Of a DNA stretch of 64,000 nt, positions 36,629 through 45,068 are shown piece by piece (position 1 is the first letter of the stretch; every line of letters begins with the position of its first letter). The stretch is from Lyngbya sp. HA4199-MV5. GTDB lineage: Bacteria; Cyanobacteriota; Cyanobacteriia; Leptolyngbyales; Leptolyngbyaceae. The notes beneath the pieces are model-generated. The model was not told where the DNA came from. It searched no databases and saw nothing but the letters and a program-made list of their open reading frames with translations. The translations under genes and the position numbers were made by a program. The DNA lies in assembly GCA_019359375.1 (NCBI GenBank), contig JAHHHL010000011.1, forward strand, positions 97,692-161,691, written 5' to 3'.

Positions 36629-38326
36629 CTACCCCGCCGTCATATCCTGAATCACCACCTGATCACGCGGCACACGGAAGGCTTTGAGGGTTGAAAGCGT
36701 GCCGCCCGGTTTAAGGATGTCACTTACGACTTTGAAGGTGCAGGTGAGGGCTTCGGGGGTGGCTTCGACCAGGTTGTAGCCGTGGGTTGCCGAGTTGAAG
36801 TACTGAATGTGTGGATTGCTGCCCCGGAGTACCTGTGTGAGAACATCGATCGGCACTGAAGGCGTGCCACTGGGTGTGTTTTGCTCGGCAAAGTTGGAGG
36901 ATGTGGTAGAACCAACGACAAATTCAACGCCGATCGGCGGCTCGGTGGGGCTGTCAAAGTTCACGCGCTGATAGCCTGCAATGAAGGTATGCAGATCGCC
37001 TGTGATAGTGACAAAGTTTTTGACTCCAGCCTCGCTGAGCGTTTTGAACAGCAGCGATCGCTCGGCTGGATAGCCATCCCATTGATCCAACGTGATGAAT
37101 AAATCGGGGGTTGGTGAACCCAAAAGCTGGGTGGCAAAGGCGGACAGCACTTTGAGCTGCATGGTGGTGACTTCGTTGCCCCAGATCTTCCAGGTGCGGG
37201 AGGATTTGGTGATTTGCTTGAGGAACCACTGGCGCTGCTTTAGCCCCAGCATGGTGCGATCGGGGGCGTTGCGTCCTGGGCAATCGGGCACAATGGTGCG
37301 TCTGCTGGAAAGATAGGTCTGGTTTTGGGCTGCCAGGTCATCACAAGGGGGACCATCGCGGTAAAGGCGCTCATCGGTCATCACCAGTTCCAGCAGTTTG
37401 CCAACTTTGAACGATCGGTAAATTTGAATAGACTCTAGCGGCGATTCGCCCGCTTCAAAGGGCACGCTGGTTGCGGTGTATTCTGCCCATGCCCTGGTGG
37501 CTGTTTGACGCAACGCTGGCTTACGGAACGGCACCTGATCGGGAGCATTCACCTGAAAGCAATCGTTGGCAAACTCATGGTCATCCCAGATGGTGATGAA
37601 GGCAAACTTCTCGCGGATGCTTTGCAGATCGGGGTCGCTGTTGTAGGTCTGGTAGAGAAAGCGGTAGTCAGCCAGCGTTGAGGCGGACGGTTGACCACTG
37701 GGAAGCTCGATCGGTCGCACACCCCGTTGAAAGCTGGTATCGCCAACGGTTTCGTAAATATAGTCGCCCAGAAAGACAATGAAATCGATGTCTTCTGCTG
37801 CCAAAAAGCGATAGGCGTTGTAGTAGCCGTTGGTGTAGTCCTGACAGTTAATGTAGGCGAAGCGCACCTTGTCCACGTTGGCATTCGGGGCAGGCAGCGT
37901 TTTGAAGCGTCCCGTCTGGCTAGCCGTCCCGTCATACAAGAAGCGGTAGTAGTAGGTCGTGGAGGGCTTAAGCTCGTTGCGATCGAGGCTGAGCTTCACC
38001 GTGTAGTCTTTTGCTTTGTTGGTTTTGGCAACGCCCCGTAAGGTCGCGATCGCCCCAAACCCGGCATCTTCAGACACCTCAAAAGCAACCCTCACCTGCC
38101 GCGACTCCTGCGGTGCAAGCCGAGTCCACAAGGTAACGCCGCGCGATCGAGGATCACCCGATGCTACGCTTTGAGGAAACAAATTGGTCGCTGCACTGGC
38201 AGGATCAACGGCAAAGAGATTCCCAACCTCTGATGGCTTCAGCCCCAACAACGCCGGAATTTCACTCCCTGCCCAAACTACTACACCCGTTGCCAACGAA
38301 TACTTCAGAAACGATCGTCTATCCAT
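36629..38326 (-). CDS. PhoD-type alkaline phosphatase with Tat signal
   Basis: A 565-residue metallophosphoesterase of the PhoD family. The Tat signal (MDRRSFLKYSLATGVVVWAG, residues 1-20) has the twin Arg. The N-terminal Fn3-like domain (FPQSVASGDPRSRGVTLWTRL) is typical. The catalytic region keeps FLGDYIYE, WDDHEFANDC and ITGDLHTF, expected metal ligands of the Ca/Fe centre. It is exported folded and releases phosphate from organic esters. PhoU lies nearby at 40025, so this region may be phosphate-linked. The cleavage site is probably after the Ala/Leu-rich stretch, near residue 40. Confidence 0.94.
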   Translation of the reverse strand: MDRRSFLKYSLATGVVVWAGSEIPALLGLKPSEVGNLFAVDPASAATNLFPQSVASGDPRSRGVTLWTRLAPQESRQVRVAFEVSEDAGFGAIATLRGVAKTNKAKDYTVKLSLDRNELKPSTTYYYRFLYDGTASQTGRFKTLPAPNANVDKVRFAYINCQDYTNGYYNAYRFLAAEDIDFIVFLGDYIYETVGDTSFQRGVRPIELPSGQPSASTLADYRFLYQTYNSDPDLQSIREKFAFITIWDDHEFANDCFQVNAPDQVPFRKPALRQTATRAWAEYTATSVPFEAGESPLESIQIYRSFKVGKLLELVMTDERLYRDGPPCDDLAAQNQTYLSSRRTIVPDCPGRNAPDRTMLGLKQRQWFLKQITKSSRTWKIWGNEVTTMQLKVLSAFATQLLGSPTPDLFITLDQWDGYPAERSLLFKTLSEAGVKNFVTITGDLHTFIAGYQRVNFDSPTEPPIGVEFVVGSTTSSNFAEQNTPSGTPSVPIDVLTQVLRGSNPHIQYFNSATHGYNLVEATPEALTCTFKVVSDILKPGGTLSTLKAFRVPRDQVVIQDMTAG

Positions 38327-38519
38327 GCCATTTTCCTCAAGTGCTCTCTTCTTGCCGCCTGCTGCACAGCCTGTAGACGCGCCAAACTACGTTTCCGTAG
38401 GGTCAACGGATAGGGCAACAGCTTCAGTGCGATCGGGTGCCGTTACCTATTAAATTACGCCAACAGGTTTAAGCAGCCCTTAAGCAAGGTTTAAAGAAAC
38501 GAGTAGCCCTGGGGAAATT

Positions 38520-38823
38520 ACGGAGTAGGGGCAGGAGGCAGGAAAAGTTTGTAGTTTTTGGTTGTTAGTTGTTGGCAAGAGGCAGGAGGCAGTAGAGGGG
38601 CAGGGAGGCTGGGGAAGCAGGGGAGTTTTGAGTTCAGCTATTAGCGTTCAGCGCTCAGCTTTTTAGCCTTTATCCCTCATCCTTCAGCCCTCATCCTTCA
38701 TTCCTCATCCTCACCTTCTGCCTTGTGCCTTGTGCCTTGTGCCTTGTGCCTTCTGCCTTCTGCCTCCTGCCTTGTGCCTTGTGCCTTCTGCCTTCTGCCT
38801 CCTGCCTCCCCACTCCCCACTCC
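38520..38823. repeat. TGCCTTG/TGCCTTC heptanucleotide tandem repeats and related tracts
   Basis: The gap 38327-38823 contains no gene. From about 38708 to 38815, 7-mer units TGCCTTG, TGCCTTC and TGCCTCC follow each other almost without interruption. The stretch before holds GGCAGGAGGCAG and TTAGCGTTCAGCGCTCAGC-like tracts, and CCCCACTCCC units follow. This is the STRR type known from filamentous cyanobacteria. A shorter relative (GGCAAAAGG units) is at 40733-40765. Confidence 0.85.
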
Positions 38824-39795
38824 CTACTCCCTACTCTCCGCCGAAGGCTGCGTATTCAAATAGGTTAGAAAGTCCTCCAGTTCGTCGTCGGTGAGTTCGC
38901 TGCGGGTTTTCTTGCCGTAGGTTTTTTGCAGGTAGGTGCTGCCCTGTCGTTTACTCCAGCCGATGCGATCGATCTCTACCCCAATCTGCGAGATCAGCGA
39001 AGATAAATCCCTTGATGCGCCTCCAGATGTACCAGCATCCGCAGCAGGTGTCTCTTTATCAGCGCTGGGCTTACGAGGTTTGCTTTTGGTGGTGGGTGCT
39101 TCAGGGGCAGTGGGCAAATCATTCGTGCTAGGCGTGCGATCGGGTGCTTCTGCGACGAATGGTTCAGGCTCGTCATACGGCTCCTCATCATATGGAGCAT
39201 CATCGTAAGGTACGTCCTCATCATCAGGCGGTGCTTCATCCAGCGGTGCCTCCCATGCTTCCAGTGGCATTTCAGAACGATCGAGGGTCGGCACAGGCGA
39301 TTCAACGGTTGCGGTGGAGAAGGATGTCTTTGGCAAGTCGGTAAGCGGCGTTGGAGCGATCGCGGGCAGGGGAAAAGCTGGCGAAGGGGCGATCGTTGCA
39401 TCCCTATCCGGTAAGGCGATCGAAGACACGGTGCTTGGATGCGCCACACTGTTCAACGAAACGGCTGGCAGCGTTGCCTCTTGAAAAGGATGCTCTGGTA
39501 CGATCGTGGCGCTGGAAGTTGAGAAAGGCACTTCTGGAACCGCTATCGACAGGGGATGAAGGGACGAATGGATGCCTAACAGCGCCAACACCCGCAGCCG
39601 CGCCTGATCTTCTGCCTGCTCAACGGTTGACGCGGCAGCTAGGCTGGTTGCCAGCGTCATATTGCCTAGCTGCACGATCGCCCGGACAACAAAGTGATCC
39701 GCATGAATCTGCACCAACTCCGTCAGCAGCCCACTGGCAGGATACCGGGCTTGTAGTTGGGCGAAGAGTAGGAATAGGTTGGAGGCTTCCGACAT
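38824..39795 (-). CDS. Conserved protein with dsRNA-binding-like N-terminus and helical C-terminal domain
   Basis: A 323-residue protein in three parts. Residues about 5-75 (PASGLLTELVQIHADHFVVRAIVQLGNMTLATSLAAASTVEQAEDQARLRVLALLG split by helices) follow the alpha-beta-beta-beta-alpha pattern of a double-stranded RNA-binding motif. Residues about 80-260 are low-complexity and acidic (DDEDVPYDDAPYDEEPYDEP). The last ~55 residues, GWSKRQGSTYLQKTYGKKTRSELTDDELEDFL, form a small helical domain seen in other cyanobacterial proteins. I start at 39795 (MSEASNLF). The function is unknown and the dsRBM assignment is by eye. Confidence 0.65.
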   Translation of the reverse strand: MSEASNLFLLFAQLQARYPASGLLTELVQIHADHFVVRAIVQLGNMTLATSLAAASTVEQAEDQARLRVLALLGIHSSLHPLSIAVPEVPFSTSSATIVPEHPFQEATLPAVSLNSVAHPSTVSSIALPDRDATIAPSPAFPLPAIAPTPLTDLPKTSFSTATVESPVPTLDRSEMPLEAWEAPLDEAPPDDEDVPYDDAPYDEEPYDEPEPFVAEAPDRTPSTNDLPTAPEAPTTKSKPRKPSADKETPAADAGTSGGASRDLSSLISQIGVEIDRIGWSKRQGSTYLQKTYGKKTRSELTDDELEDFLTYLNTQPSAESRE

Positions 39796-40024
39796 AGCAA
39801 AGCGTTGAAAAGGATAAGCGGCGATCGGGCGTAGATTAATGATGGTACGCGACTTAAGTTGAGACGATGCGGCTGGTTTGCAAAAAACGTCTCTCGAATG
39901 CTCTGTGTTTTGCAGCAGACTGTCAAGATGTTGCACCTGCGATAAGCTTGACAACTATACTTGTCTACAGAAGTGCCTGCAAACAATCGAGGATTTTTCC
40001 AGGTTGGCGCTGTGGACTTCATAT

Positions 40025-40690
40025 GTGAGTACTTCATTGGAAAGCCCTAGACTCATCCGCACGAATTTCGATCGCCAGACCAAGCGCATTCAGCGCGACG
40101 TTCTGCGTATGGGGGCGTTGGTCGAAAACTCCTTTTGGATGGCGCGTCAGGCATTGTTCGATCGTGATCTGGAAGCGCCCGGTAAAATTGCGCTGCAAGA
40201 CAAGCAGATCGATAAACTTTACCGCCAGATTGAGCAAGATTGTGTCGGTCTGATTGCGCTTCAGGCACCCGTCGCCCAAGATTTGCGTCTCCTCAGCGCC
40301 ATGATGCAGCTTGTGCGCGATCTCGAACGCATCGGCGACTATGCTGAAGATCTGGGTGAAATTGCCATTCGTCTGTTTCCCTATCCGCCACCTGCCTACA
40401 TGGGACGGGTGCAGATGATGTGCGATCGCTGCCGCGCTATGCTGGCGATGAGCCTCGCCGCCCTGTCTGACCTGGATGCCGAATCAGGGCTGGAGATCAA
40501 AATCAAAGACGATGCCGTCGATTTAGACTACGAAACCCTCTACGAGTTACTGGCTCACCAGCGCGATGTTCCCGGCATTGTCGAGCCGATCGTCCTCATG
40601 GTGCTCGTTATTCGCCACATGGAACGCATGGCAGACCACGCGACAAATATTGGCAAGCGCGTGGCATACATTGTCACAGGGCAGCGGTAA
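40025..40690 (+). CDS. phoU: Phosphate signalling protein PhoU
   Basis: A 221-residue protein with two PhoU helical-bundle repeats, the first around QTKRIQRDVLRMGALVENSFWMARQALFDRDL, and LARQ/DLRLLSAMMQLVRDLERIGDYAEDLGEIA, the second ending VIRHMERMADHATNIGKRVAYIV. The DLERIGDYAED and HMERMADHATNI motifs are the metal-binding signatures. PhoU restrains the Pst transporter and the PhoR-type kinase. I take GTG 40025; the open frame reaches 39878 but the upstream part is not PhoU-like. The pst and phoBR-type genes are not here. PhoD phosphatase nearby is a functional match. Confidence 0.93.
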   Translation: MSTSLESPRLIRTNFDRQTKRIQRDVLRMGALVENSFWMARQALFDRDLEAPGKIALQDKQIDKLYRQIEQDCVGLIALQAPVAQDLRLLSAMMQLVRDLERIGDYAEDLGEIAIRLFPYPPPAYMGRVQMMCDRCRAMLAMSLAALSDLDAESGLEIKIKDDAVDLDYETLYELLAHQRDVPGIVEPIVLMVLVIRHMERMADHATNIGKRVAYIVTGQR

Positions 40691-40838
40691 AAAGGGGAGG
40701 AGTGAGGGGAGAGGAGTGAGCAGGGGAGGCAGAAGGCAAAAGGTAAAAGGCAAAAGGCAAAAAAGCTGATAGCTGACGGCTGTAGCTTGCTTCCCGTAGG
40801 GTTAACTGACCGCTCTTTCAACTCGAAACGCTTCCCCC

Positions 40839-41804
40839 TCACTCCTCACCACTCACTTCCTTCTGCCCCAAATACCACATCAGTGCTGTAAACAGTCCAA
40901 CCCCAGTCACGTACTTGAGCACATCTGGCACCGCGGGATTGGGTGAGAAAAAGCCTTCGATGATGCCAGCGAGTATCAGCATGGGGACAATGCCGTAGAC
41001 CAGTTGGGCAGCTTGTGCGCCGTAGAGTTTGAGCGCTTCCGATCGCCGGTAGGCACCGGGAAACAGCAGCGCTCTAGCAAGTAGAAAGCCTGCGCCACCT
41101 GCGAGAAAAATAGCGGGCAGTTCTAACGCGCCGTGGGGAAAGACAAACGCCCAAAAGGGGAAGGCAAGATTATTTTGACCCACAAGGGTGCCGACGGTGC
41201 CAATGAGAACGCCATTCAGCAGCATGGCAAAGGCGGTGAAGAGTCCCCCAGTCATGCCTCCGGCGACGGCTGCAAACGATACCTTGATGTTGTTGATCAT
41301 GATGTTGCTGGAGGCAAACGGCTCAATGCCGACGATCGATCCCGTCCAGAGTTCGCCCCGATCGCGTACCTGTTCAATCATGGGTTCGGGCACCACCAGC
41401 GACAGAAAGCTGGGATCACGCCATGACATCCACCAGGCGACTAACCCGGCGATGACAAATAGACTTGTTGCCAGGGCAATGTAGCCCCGTGATTGCTGCA
41501 CCACGGCTGGAAAACCCCAGCGGTAAAAGGTTCCAATCGCCTGCCATTCTTGACGGCGCGACCCCTGGTAAATCTGGGAATAGCCGCGAGTGGCAAGGGT
41601 TTGCAAGTCTTGAATTACCAGATCGCCAACAGCATGGGTGCGGGCGCGGGCCAGATCAGCGGCAGTCGATCGATACAGGCTGGCAAGTTGGCGAATTTCA
41701 TTGGCATCGAGTGCTTTCCAACCTCGCGTTTCGGCTTTCTTAAGTAAGGTATCCAGTTCTTTCCAACTCGGCTGTCGTCGTGCCAGCCAGCGCTGTATGT
41801 TCAT
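40839..41804 (-). CDS. Stage II sporulation protein M-type (SpoIIM/DUF95) membrane protein
   Basis: A 321-residue integral membrane protein. The soluble N-terminus (MNIQRWLARRQPSWKELDTLLKKAE) and the segment LASLYRSTAADLARARTH are typical of the SpoIIM family outside sporulating bacteria. At least five transmembrane helices follow from about residue 110 (for example LATSLFVIAGLVAWWMSW and FPFWAFVFPHGALELPAIFLAGGAGFLLA). I start at 41804; the frame is open to 41831. It is divergent from a membrane protein and an RDD protein. SpoIIM-RDD neighbours are common in non-sporulating bacteria. The biochemical role is unknown. Confidence 0.88.
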   Translation of the reverse strand: MNIQRWLARRQPSWKELDTLLKKAETRGWKALDANEIRQLASLYRSTAADLARARTHAVGDLVIQDLQTLATRGYSQIYQGSRRQEWQAIGTFYRWGFPAVVQQSRGYIALATSLFVIAGLVAWWMSWRDPSFLSLVVPEPMIEQVRDRGELWTGSIVGIEPFASSNIMINNIKVSFAAVAGGMTGGLFTAFAMLLNGVLIGTVGTLVGQNNLAFPFWAFVFPHGALELPAIFLAGGAGFLLARALLFPGAYRRSEALKLYGAQAAQLVYGIVPMLILAGIIEGFFSPNPAVPDVLKYVTGVGLFTALMWYLGQKEVSGEE

Positions 41805-41897
41805 AATCTGTGATATTTCCCGGAAATCCAACGGACGTAGTTTAGAATCGCGTCATAGAATCGCGTCAACCCCCTCAAACTAGCCAAAGTGTAGCTT

Positions 41898-42884
41898 ATG
41901 GCTTCGCCCTCTCAATCTTCAAGTTCATCCCAGGCGCTCAGTGTTGGTAACGTCGTTAGTGCTGGCTTTCGGCTGTATGGGGCGAATGCTAAGCAATATT
42001 TGACGATCGCCCTCTACGGCACGCTATGGCTACTGCTGCCATTTGTGGCGGCGATCGCGGTTGTCATACTGTTTGCGGTGGTGCAAAACTATTACGCCAC
42101 GTTGGGGTTGATTATTCCTGCCCTGATTGTTTTATTCCTGTACACACTTGCCAGGTATCTCGCAAACTCAGCGCTCATTGCCCGACTGGCGTTTGGCGAA
42201 CTCACTAACCAGCCAGAGTTACTGAAGGATGCCCGTCGGTTTGTTCAATCGCGCCAGTGGAGCTTTCTGGGCGCATCTTTCCTCATGGGGTTGATCTACC
42301 TGGTGGTGATGGTGGCGTTTTACCTGGTGCTGGCGATCGTCGTTGTTGGATTGATAGCAAGTTTGGGCGGCTTTCAGCTTTTGCAGAATCCCTCACCCGA
42401 AACCTTAGCTGCTAATGCAGGCACCATCGGCATCCTTGTGCTCTTGGGGTTAGGGCTGTTTCTGGTGTTTATTGCCTTTCTGCTCTGGTTTGCGGCACGG
42501 TTTGTGTCGGTGGAGCTACCGCTTGCAGTAGAGCCTAACTCATCCGCCACACGAACGATCGGACGTATCTGGTCGCTGACCAAAGGCAGCGGTTGGCGTA
42601 TTGCCCTCATTCTGTTTGTCACAGGGCTAGTGACGCTGCCCATCCAACTGCTGCTTCAAATCGTGGTTGGTATTGCTGATGTCGCCATTCGGGCGGCTGG
42701 GGTCTCATCCGAATCAGCCATCTACACAGCACTGTCCTTACTCATCACCTATGCGGTGAGTTTTGCACTCTCGATCGTGGTGCTCCCGCTCTGGCAAATT
42801 ATCAAAGCGGTCATCTATTACGATCTGCGGAGTCGGCGTGAGGGGTTGGGGCTGCAACTGCGCGATCGGGGCGCTCAATCCTAA
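41898..42884 (+). CDS. Multi-pass membrane protein (GPDPase-membrane-domain-like)
   Basis: A 328-residue integral membrane protein with about six hydrophobic segments: LPFVAAIAVVILFAVV, LIIPALIVLFLYTLARYL, FLMGLIYLVVMVAFYLVLAIVVVG-type and more. The N-terminal LSVGNVVSAGFRLYGANAKQYLTIALYGTLW is typical of a family annotated as DUF975 or glycerophosphoryl diester phosphodiesterase membrane domain. It is followed after 7 bases by the RDD gene, so the two are probably co-transcribed, and it is divergent from the SpoIIM-type gene. Its substrate is unknown; an accessory transport or membrane-stress role would fit the neighbours. Confidence 0.8.
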   Translation: MASPSQSSSSSQALSVGNVVSAGFRLYGANAKQYLTIALYGTLWLLLPFVAAIAVVILFAVVQNYYATLGLIIPALIVLFLYTLARYLANSALIARLAFGELTNQPELLKDARRFVQSRQWSFLGASFLMGLIYLVVMVAFYLVLAIVVVGLIASLGGFQLLQNPSPETLAANAGTIGILVLLGLGLFLVFIAFLLWFAARFVSVELPLAVEPNSSATRTIGRIWSLTKGSGWRIALILFVTGLVTLPIQLLLQIVVGIADVAIRAAGVSSESAIYTALSLLITYAVSFALSIVVLPLWQIIKAVIYYDLRSRREGLGLQLRDRGAQS

Positions 42885-42891
42885 CCACATC

Positions 42892-43719
42892 ATGCATTTC
42901 TTCAACCGGGTTTCGTTGTCTACGCCAGAAAGTGTCGAGCTAGAGTTTACGCTGGCAGGTATCGGCAATCGCACGTTAGCGCTGCTGATTGATTATCACA
43001 TTCTGGCGCTGCTGCTGGTGGGCTTCTGGGTTCTCTGGGGAACGTTTAGCCTGGGCTTACTGAGCTATCTCAGCTCCAGTGGGGTTAACTACGCCTCTGC
43101 ACCGCTTTGGCTGCTGGCGATCGCCCTGCTAATTAACTTCTTCATCTTTGCAGGCTACTTCACCTTCTTTGAAGTGCTCTGGCAGGGGCAAACCCCCGGC
43201 AAACGCTTTACCAAAATTCGCGTCATTCGAGACAACGGCAGACCGATCAGCCTTTCTCAGGCGGCTCTTCGTTCCTTGCTGCGACCGATCGACGACTTCT
43301 GCTTCGTTGGAGTCTTCTTTATTTTGTTGAGTAAGCAAGAGAAACGACTGGGCGACTGGGCTGCCGGAACACTCGTTGTGCAAGAACAACGGGGCGATCG
43401 CAAAGCCACGCTGACCATTTCTGACCCAGCAAAACAGTTGGCGATCGAGCTACCCAAACTGGCGGATCTCAGCCAAGTGCTACCCGATGACTTTGCTGTC
43501 GTGCGAACTTACTTGCAACGCCGACATAGGATGGATGCTAGAGCCAGTAACGATCTCAGCCTCAACCTGGCACGACAACTCCGCACCCTGATAGGACTTG
43601 AAACCATCCCACCCAACACCACCGCTGATCAGTTTCTTGAAGCGATCTACGAAGCCTATCAGCATTTCTCTGAGCCAGAACGCATTGACAATCAGACTTT
43701 AGATTCAGACTTTAGATAA
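42892..43719 (+). CDS. RDD family membrane protein
   Basis: A 275-residue protein. The RDD domain (about 8-160) has the Arg in GIGNRTLALLIDYHILALLLVGFWVLW, two further membrane helices, GKRFTKIRVIRDNGRPI and LRPIDDFCFVGVFFILLSKQEKRLGDWAAGTLVV. The C-terminal ~110 residues are soluble. RDD proteins are thought to be membrane transporters or anchors of unknown substrate. The ATG at 42892 is 7 bases after the preceding membrane gene. The long open frame upstream (from 42763) lies inside that gene in another frame and I do not use it. Confidence 0.92.
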   Translation: MHFFNRVSLSTPESVELEFTLAGIGNRTLALLIDYHILALLLVGFWVLWGTFSLGLLSYLSSSGVNYASAPLWLLAIALLINFFIFAGYFTFFEVLWQGQTPGKRFTKIRVIRDNGRPISLSQAALRSLLRPIDDFCFVGVFFILLSKQEKRLGDWAAGTLVVQEQRGDRKATLTISDPAKQLAIELPKLADLSQVLPDDFAVVRTYLQRRHRMDARASNDLSLNLARQLRTLIGLETIPPNTTADQFLEAIYEAYQHFSEPERIDNQTLDSDFR

Positions 43720-43802
43720 GGACTGATTGCTTAGTAGCCGCTTATTTTGCGCCTCATACTGGTTCTAGATGTAATCCTCAAAAACATACTGCATCAGGAG
43801 CG

Positions 43803-44543
43803 TTAAGAGGCTCCAAAAACATTTTCTTGAGCAAACGATGCAGTTGGAATTCTCACGTAAGCTGCTATCCACTTGAAGAGATTGGCTGTCGCAGGAGAGA
43901 TTGAAATTTTACTAAACAAGATGATTGCAAATAAATCACCTGTCGAAAGCATACCTCCAAACCCCAGAACTGATTGAATTTGATAAGGGATCACAAATTC
44001 TCTCTGGGCTGGGATGTAGGGGCTATTATACGCTTCTGGAACGTAAAAAACATTGAACGTTGTACGTTCTATATCGGTAATCAACGTTGGGGCTGTATCG
44101 ATGACTGTACTCACATCTAACCCAAACTGCTGGATGAGTTGCAAGATCATTGGCGCTCGTCTGACAAAATCTTCATCCATCAGTGGAATCGCCTGGTGAC
44201 CCATCGATTTACGTCTGGAGTTCCAGTAAGGTTCGTCACCTGCTGTTGCAAGTAAGGTGAGACACTTTGTCGCCCCGACGATCGAACGACCCTTTAAGAT
44301 TGCTTGAGCGGCATCTTGAAGCTCTGGATCCAGCCCTTTGTAGGCGTGCGTTTTAAAGAAGCGGACGAGCGCACAGGCTGGTGTACCAGAATGTTGATCA
44401 ATCAAACTGCTATGAAGATAGCGCACGATTTGATTTGCCATGTCTTCCATACTTTTAGCACCCGCATTCATGTTTCGGAGCGCGATCGCACAATCATACA
44501 TATTCTCTTGAGTAAATGTTTTTAGGTCATACATCTGATTCAC
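43803..44543 (-). CDS. Orphan sensor-like protein related to N-terminal domains of cyanobacterial kinases
   Basis: A 246-residue soluble protein. The core (about 45-235) contains ACALVRFFKTHAYKGLDPELQDAA, KCLTLLATAGDEPYWNSRRKSMGHQAIPLMDEDFVRRAPMI split by loops, TTFNVFYVPEAYNSPYIPAQREFVIPY, and QSVLGFGGMLSTGDLFAIILFSK. I recall a similar sequence as the N-terminal sensing module of PAS/histidine-kinase proteins in cyanobacteria and other bacteria; here no output domain is attached. The motif pattern looks GAF/PAS-related, but I cannot name the Pfam family. It has no close neighbours on its strand, and 525 bases of non-coding DNA lie upstream. Confidence 0.7.
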   Translation of the reverse strand: MNQMYDLKTFTQENMYDCAIALRNMNAGAKSMEDMANQIVRYLHSSLIDQHSGTPACALVRFFKTHAYKGLDPELQDAAQAILKGRSIVGATKCLTLLATAGDEPYWNSRRKSMGHQAIPLMDEDFVRRAPMILQLIQQFGLDVSTVIDTAPTLITDIERTTFNVFYVPEAYNSPYIPAQREFVIPYQIQSVLGFGGMLSTGDLFAIILFSKISISPATANLFKWIAAYVRIPTASFAQENVFGAS

Positions 44544-45068
44544 CTATTCACGTTACATTCATATTCAATTAAACGTAATAATTTCAGGACATCTATTGAT
44601 AAAAATCAGGAACGAATGATTTGTAAATTTCTACACATGGGTGCCTTAAAAAGAACTAGCGCAGCTAGACTAAAGCTTTTTGGAACCTTCAAATGGTTCG
44701 TTCACCTGTTGAAAATACTGAGACAAGATATTGTTGCTTGTTCTCAGTAGTAGAGGTGCTAAAAACAGCGCTGCGCTGGTCGCCTCTGATGGGTTCAGTG
44801 CCGTGGCAATTAGATGCAGGATTTCAGTACGTTGGGGTAATACAAAGGTAATAAATGTAATACTGTAAGGCGATAACATGCCTCATATTGACTCAGATTT
44901 ATGACGGTTAAATGTAGTCTTCTATTGCGTTCATGTAATACCGTAAGGCGATCAATGTAATGCGTAAGACGGCAACAGCAAACGATGAACGAGAGGAGAC
45001 ATACTCAACCTCGAACAATCTACGCTAATGTAGAAAATGAACCCCCGCCCTGACATCGTTGACGTACT
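44544..45068. other. Intergenic region with TGTAATAC-type direct repeats
   Basis: The gap of 525 bases lies upstream of the divergent sensor-like and SLH genes. A 69-codon minus frame at 44670-44879 is not convincing. The notable feature is the repeat group at 44835-44975. Confidence 0.5.
44835..44975. repeat. Direct repeats TGTAATAC(C/T)GTAAGGCGAT
   Basis: Copies begin at 44856 and 44934 (19 bases, one difference) and a degenerate one at 44956 (TGTAATGCGTAAGACGGCA); a partial GGTAATAC precedes them near 44836. They lie 95-235 bases upstream of the SLH gene start. They could be operator-type sites, since they are not in tandem register. Confidence 0.6.

Noticed and set aside
38700..38820. 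Possible CRISPR array at TGCCTTG/TGCCTTC units
   Set aside because: The units are contiguous 7-mers without spacers, typical of cyanobacterial STRR tracts.
44670..44879. 69-codon minus-strand frame upstream of the SLH gene
   Set aside because: No recognised family; it overlaps the TGTAATAC repeats and looks like chance.
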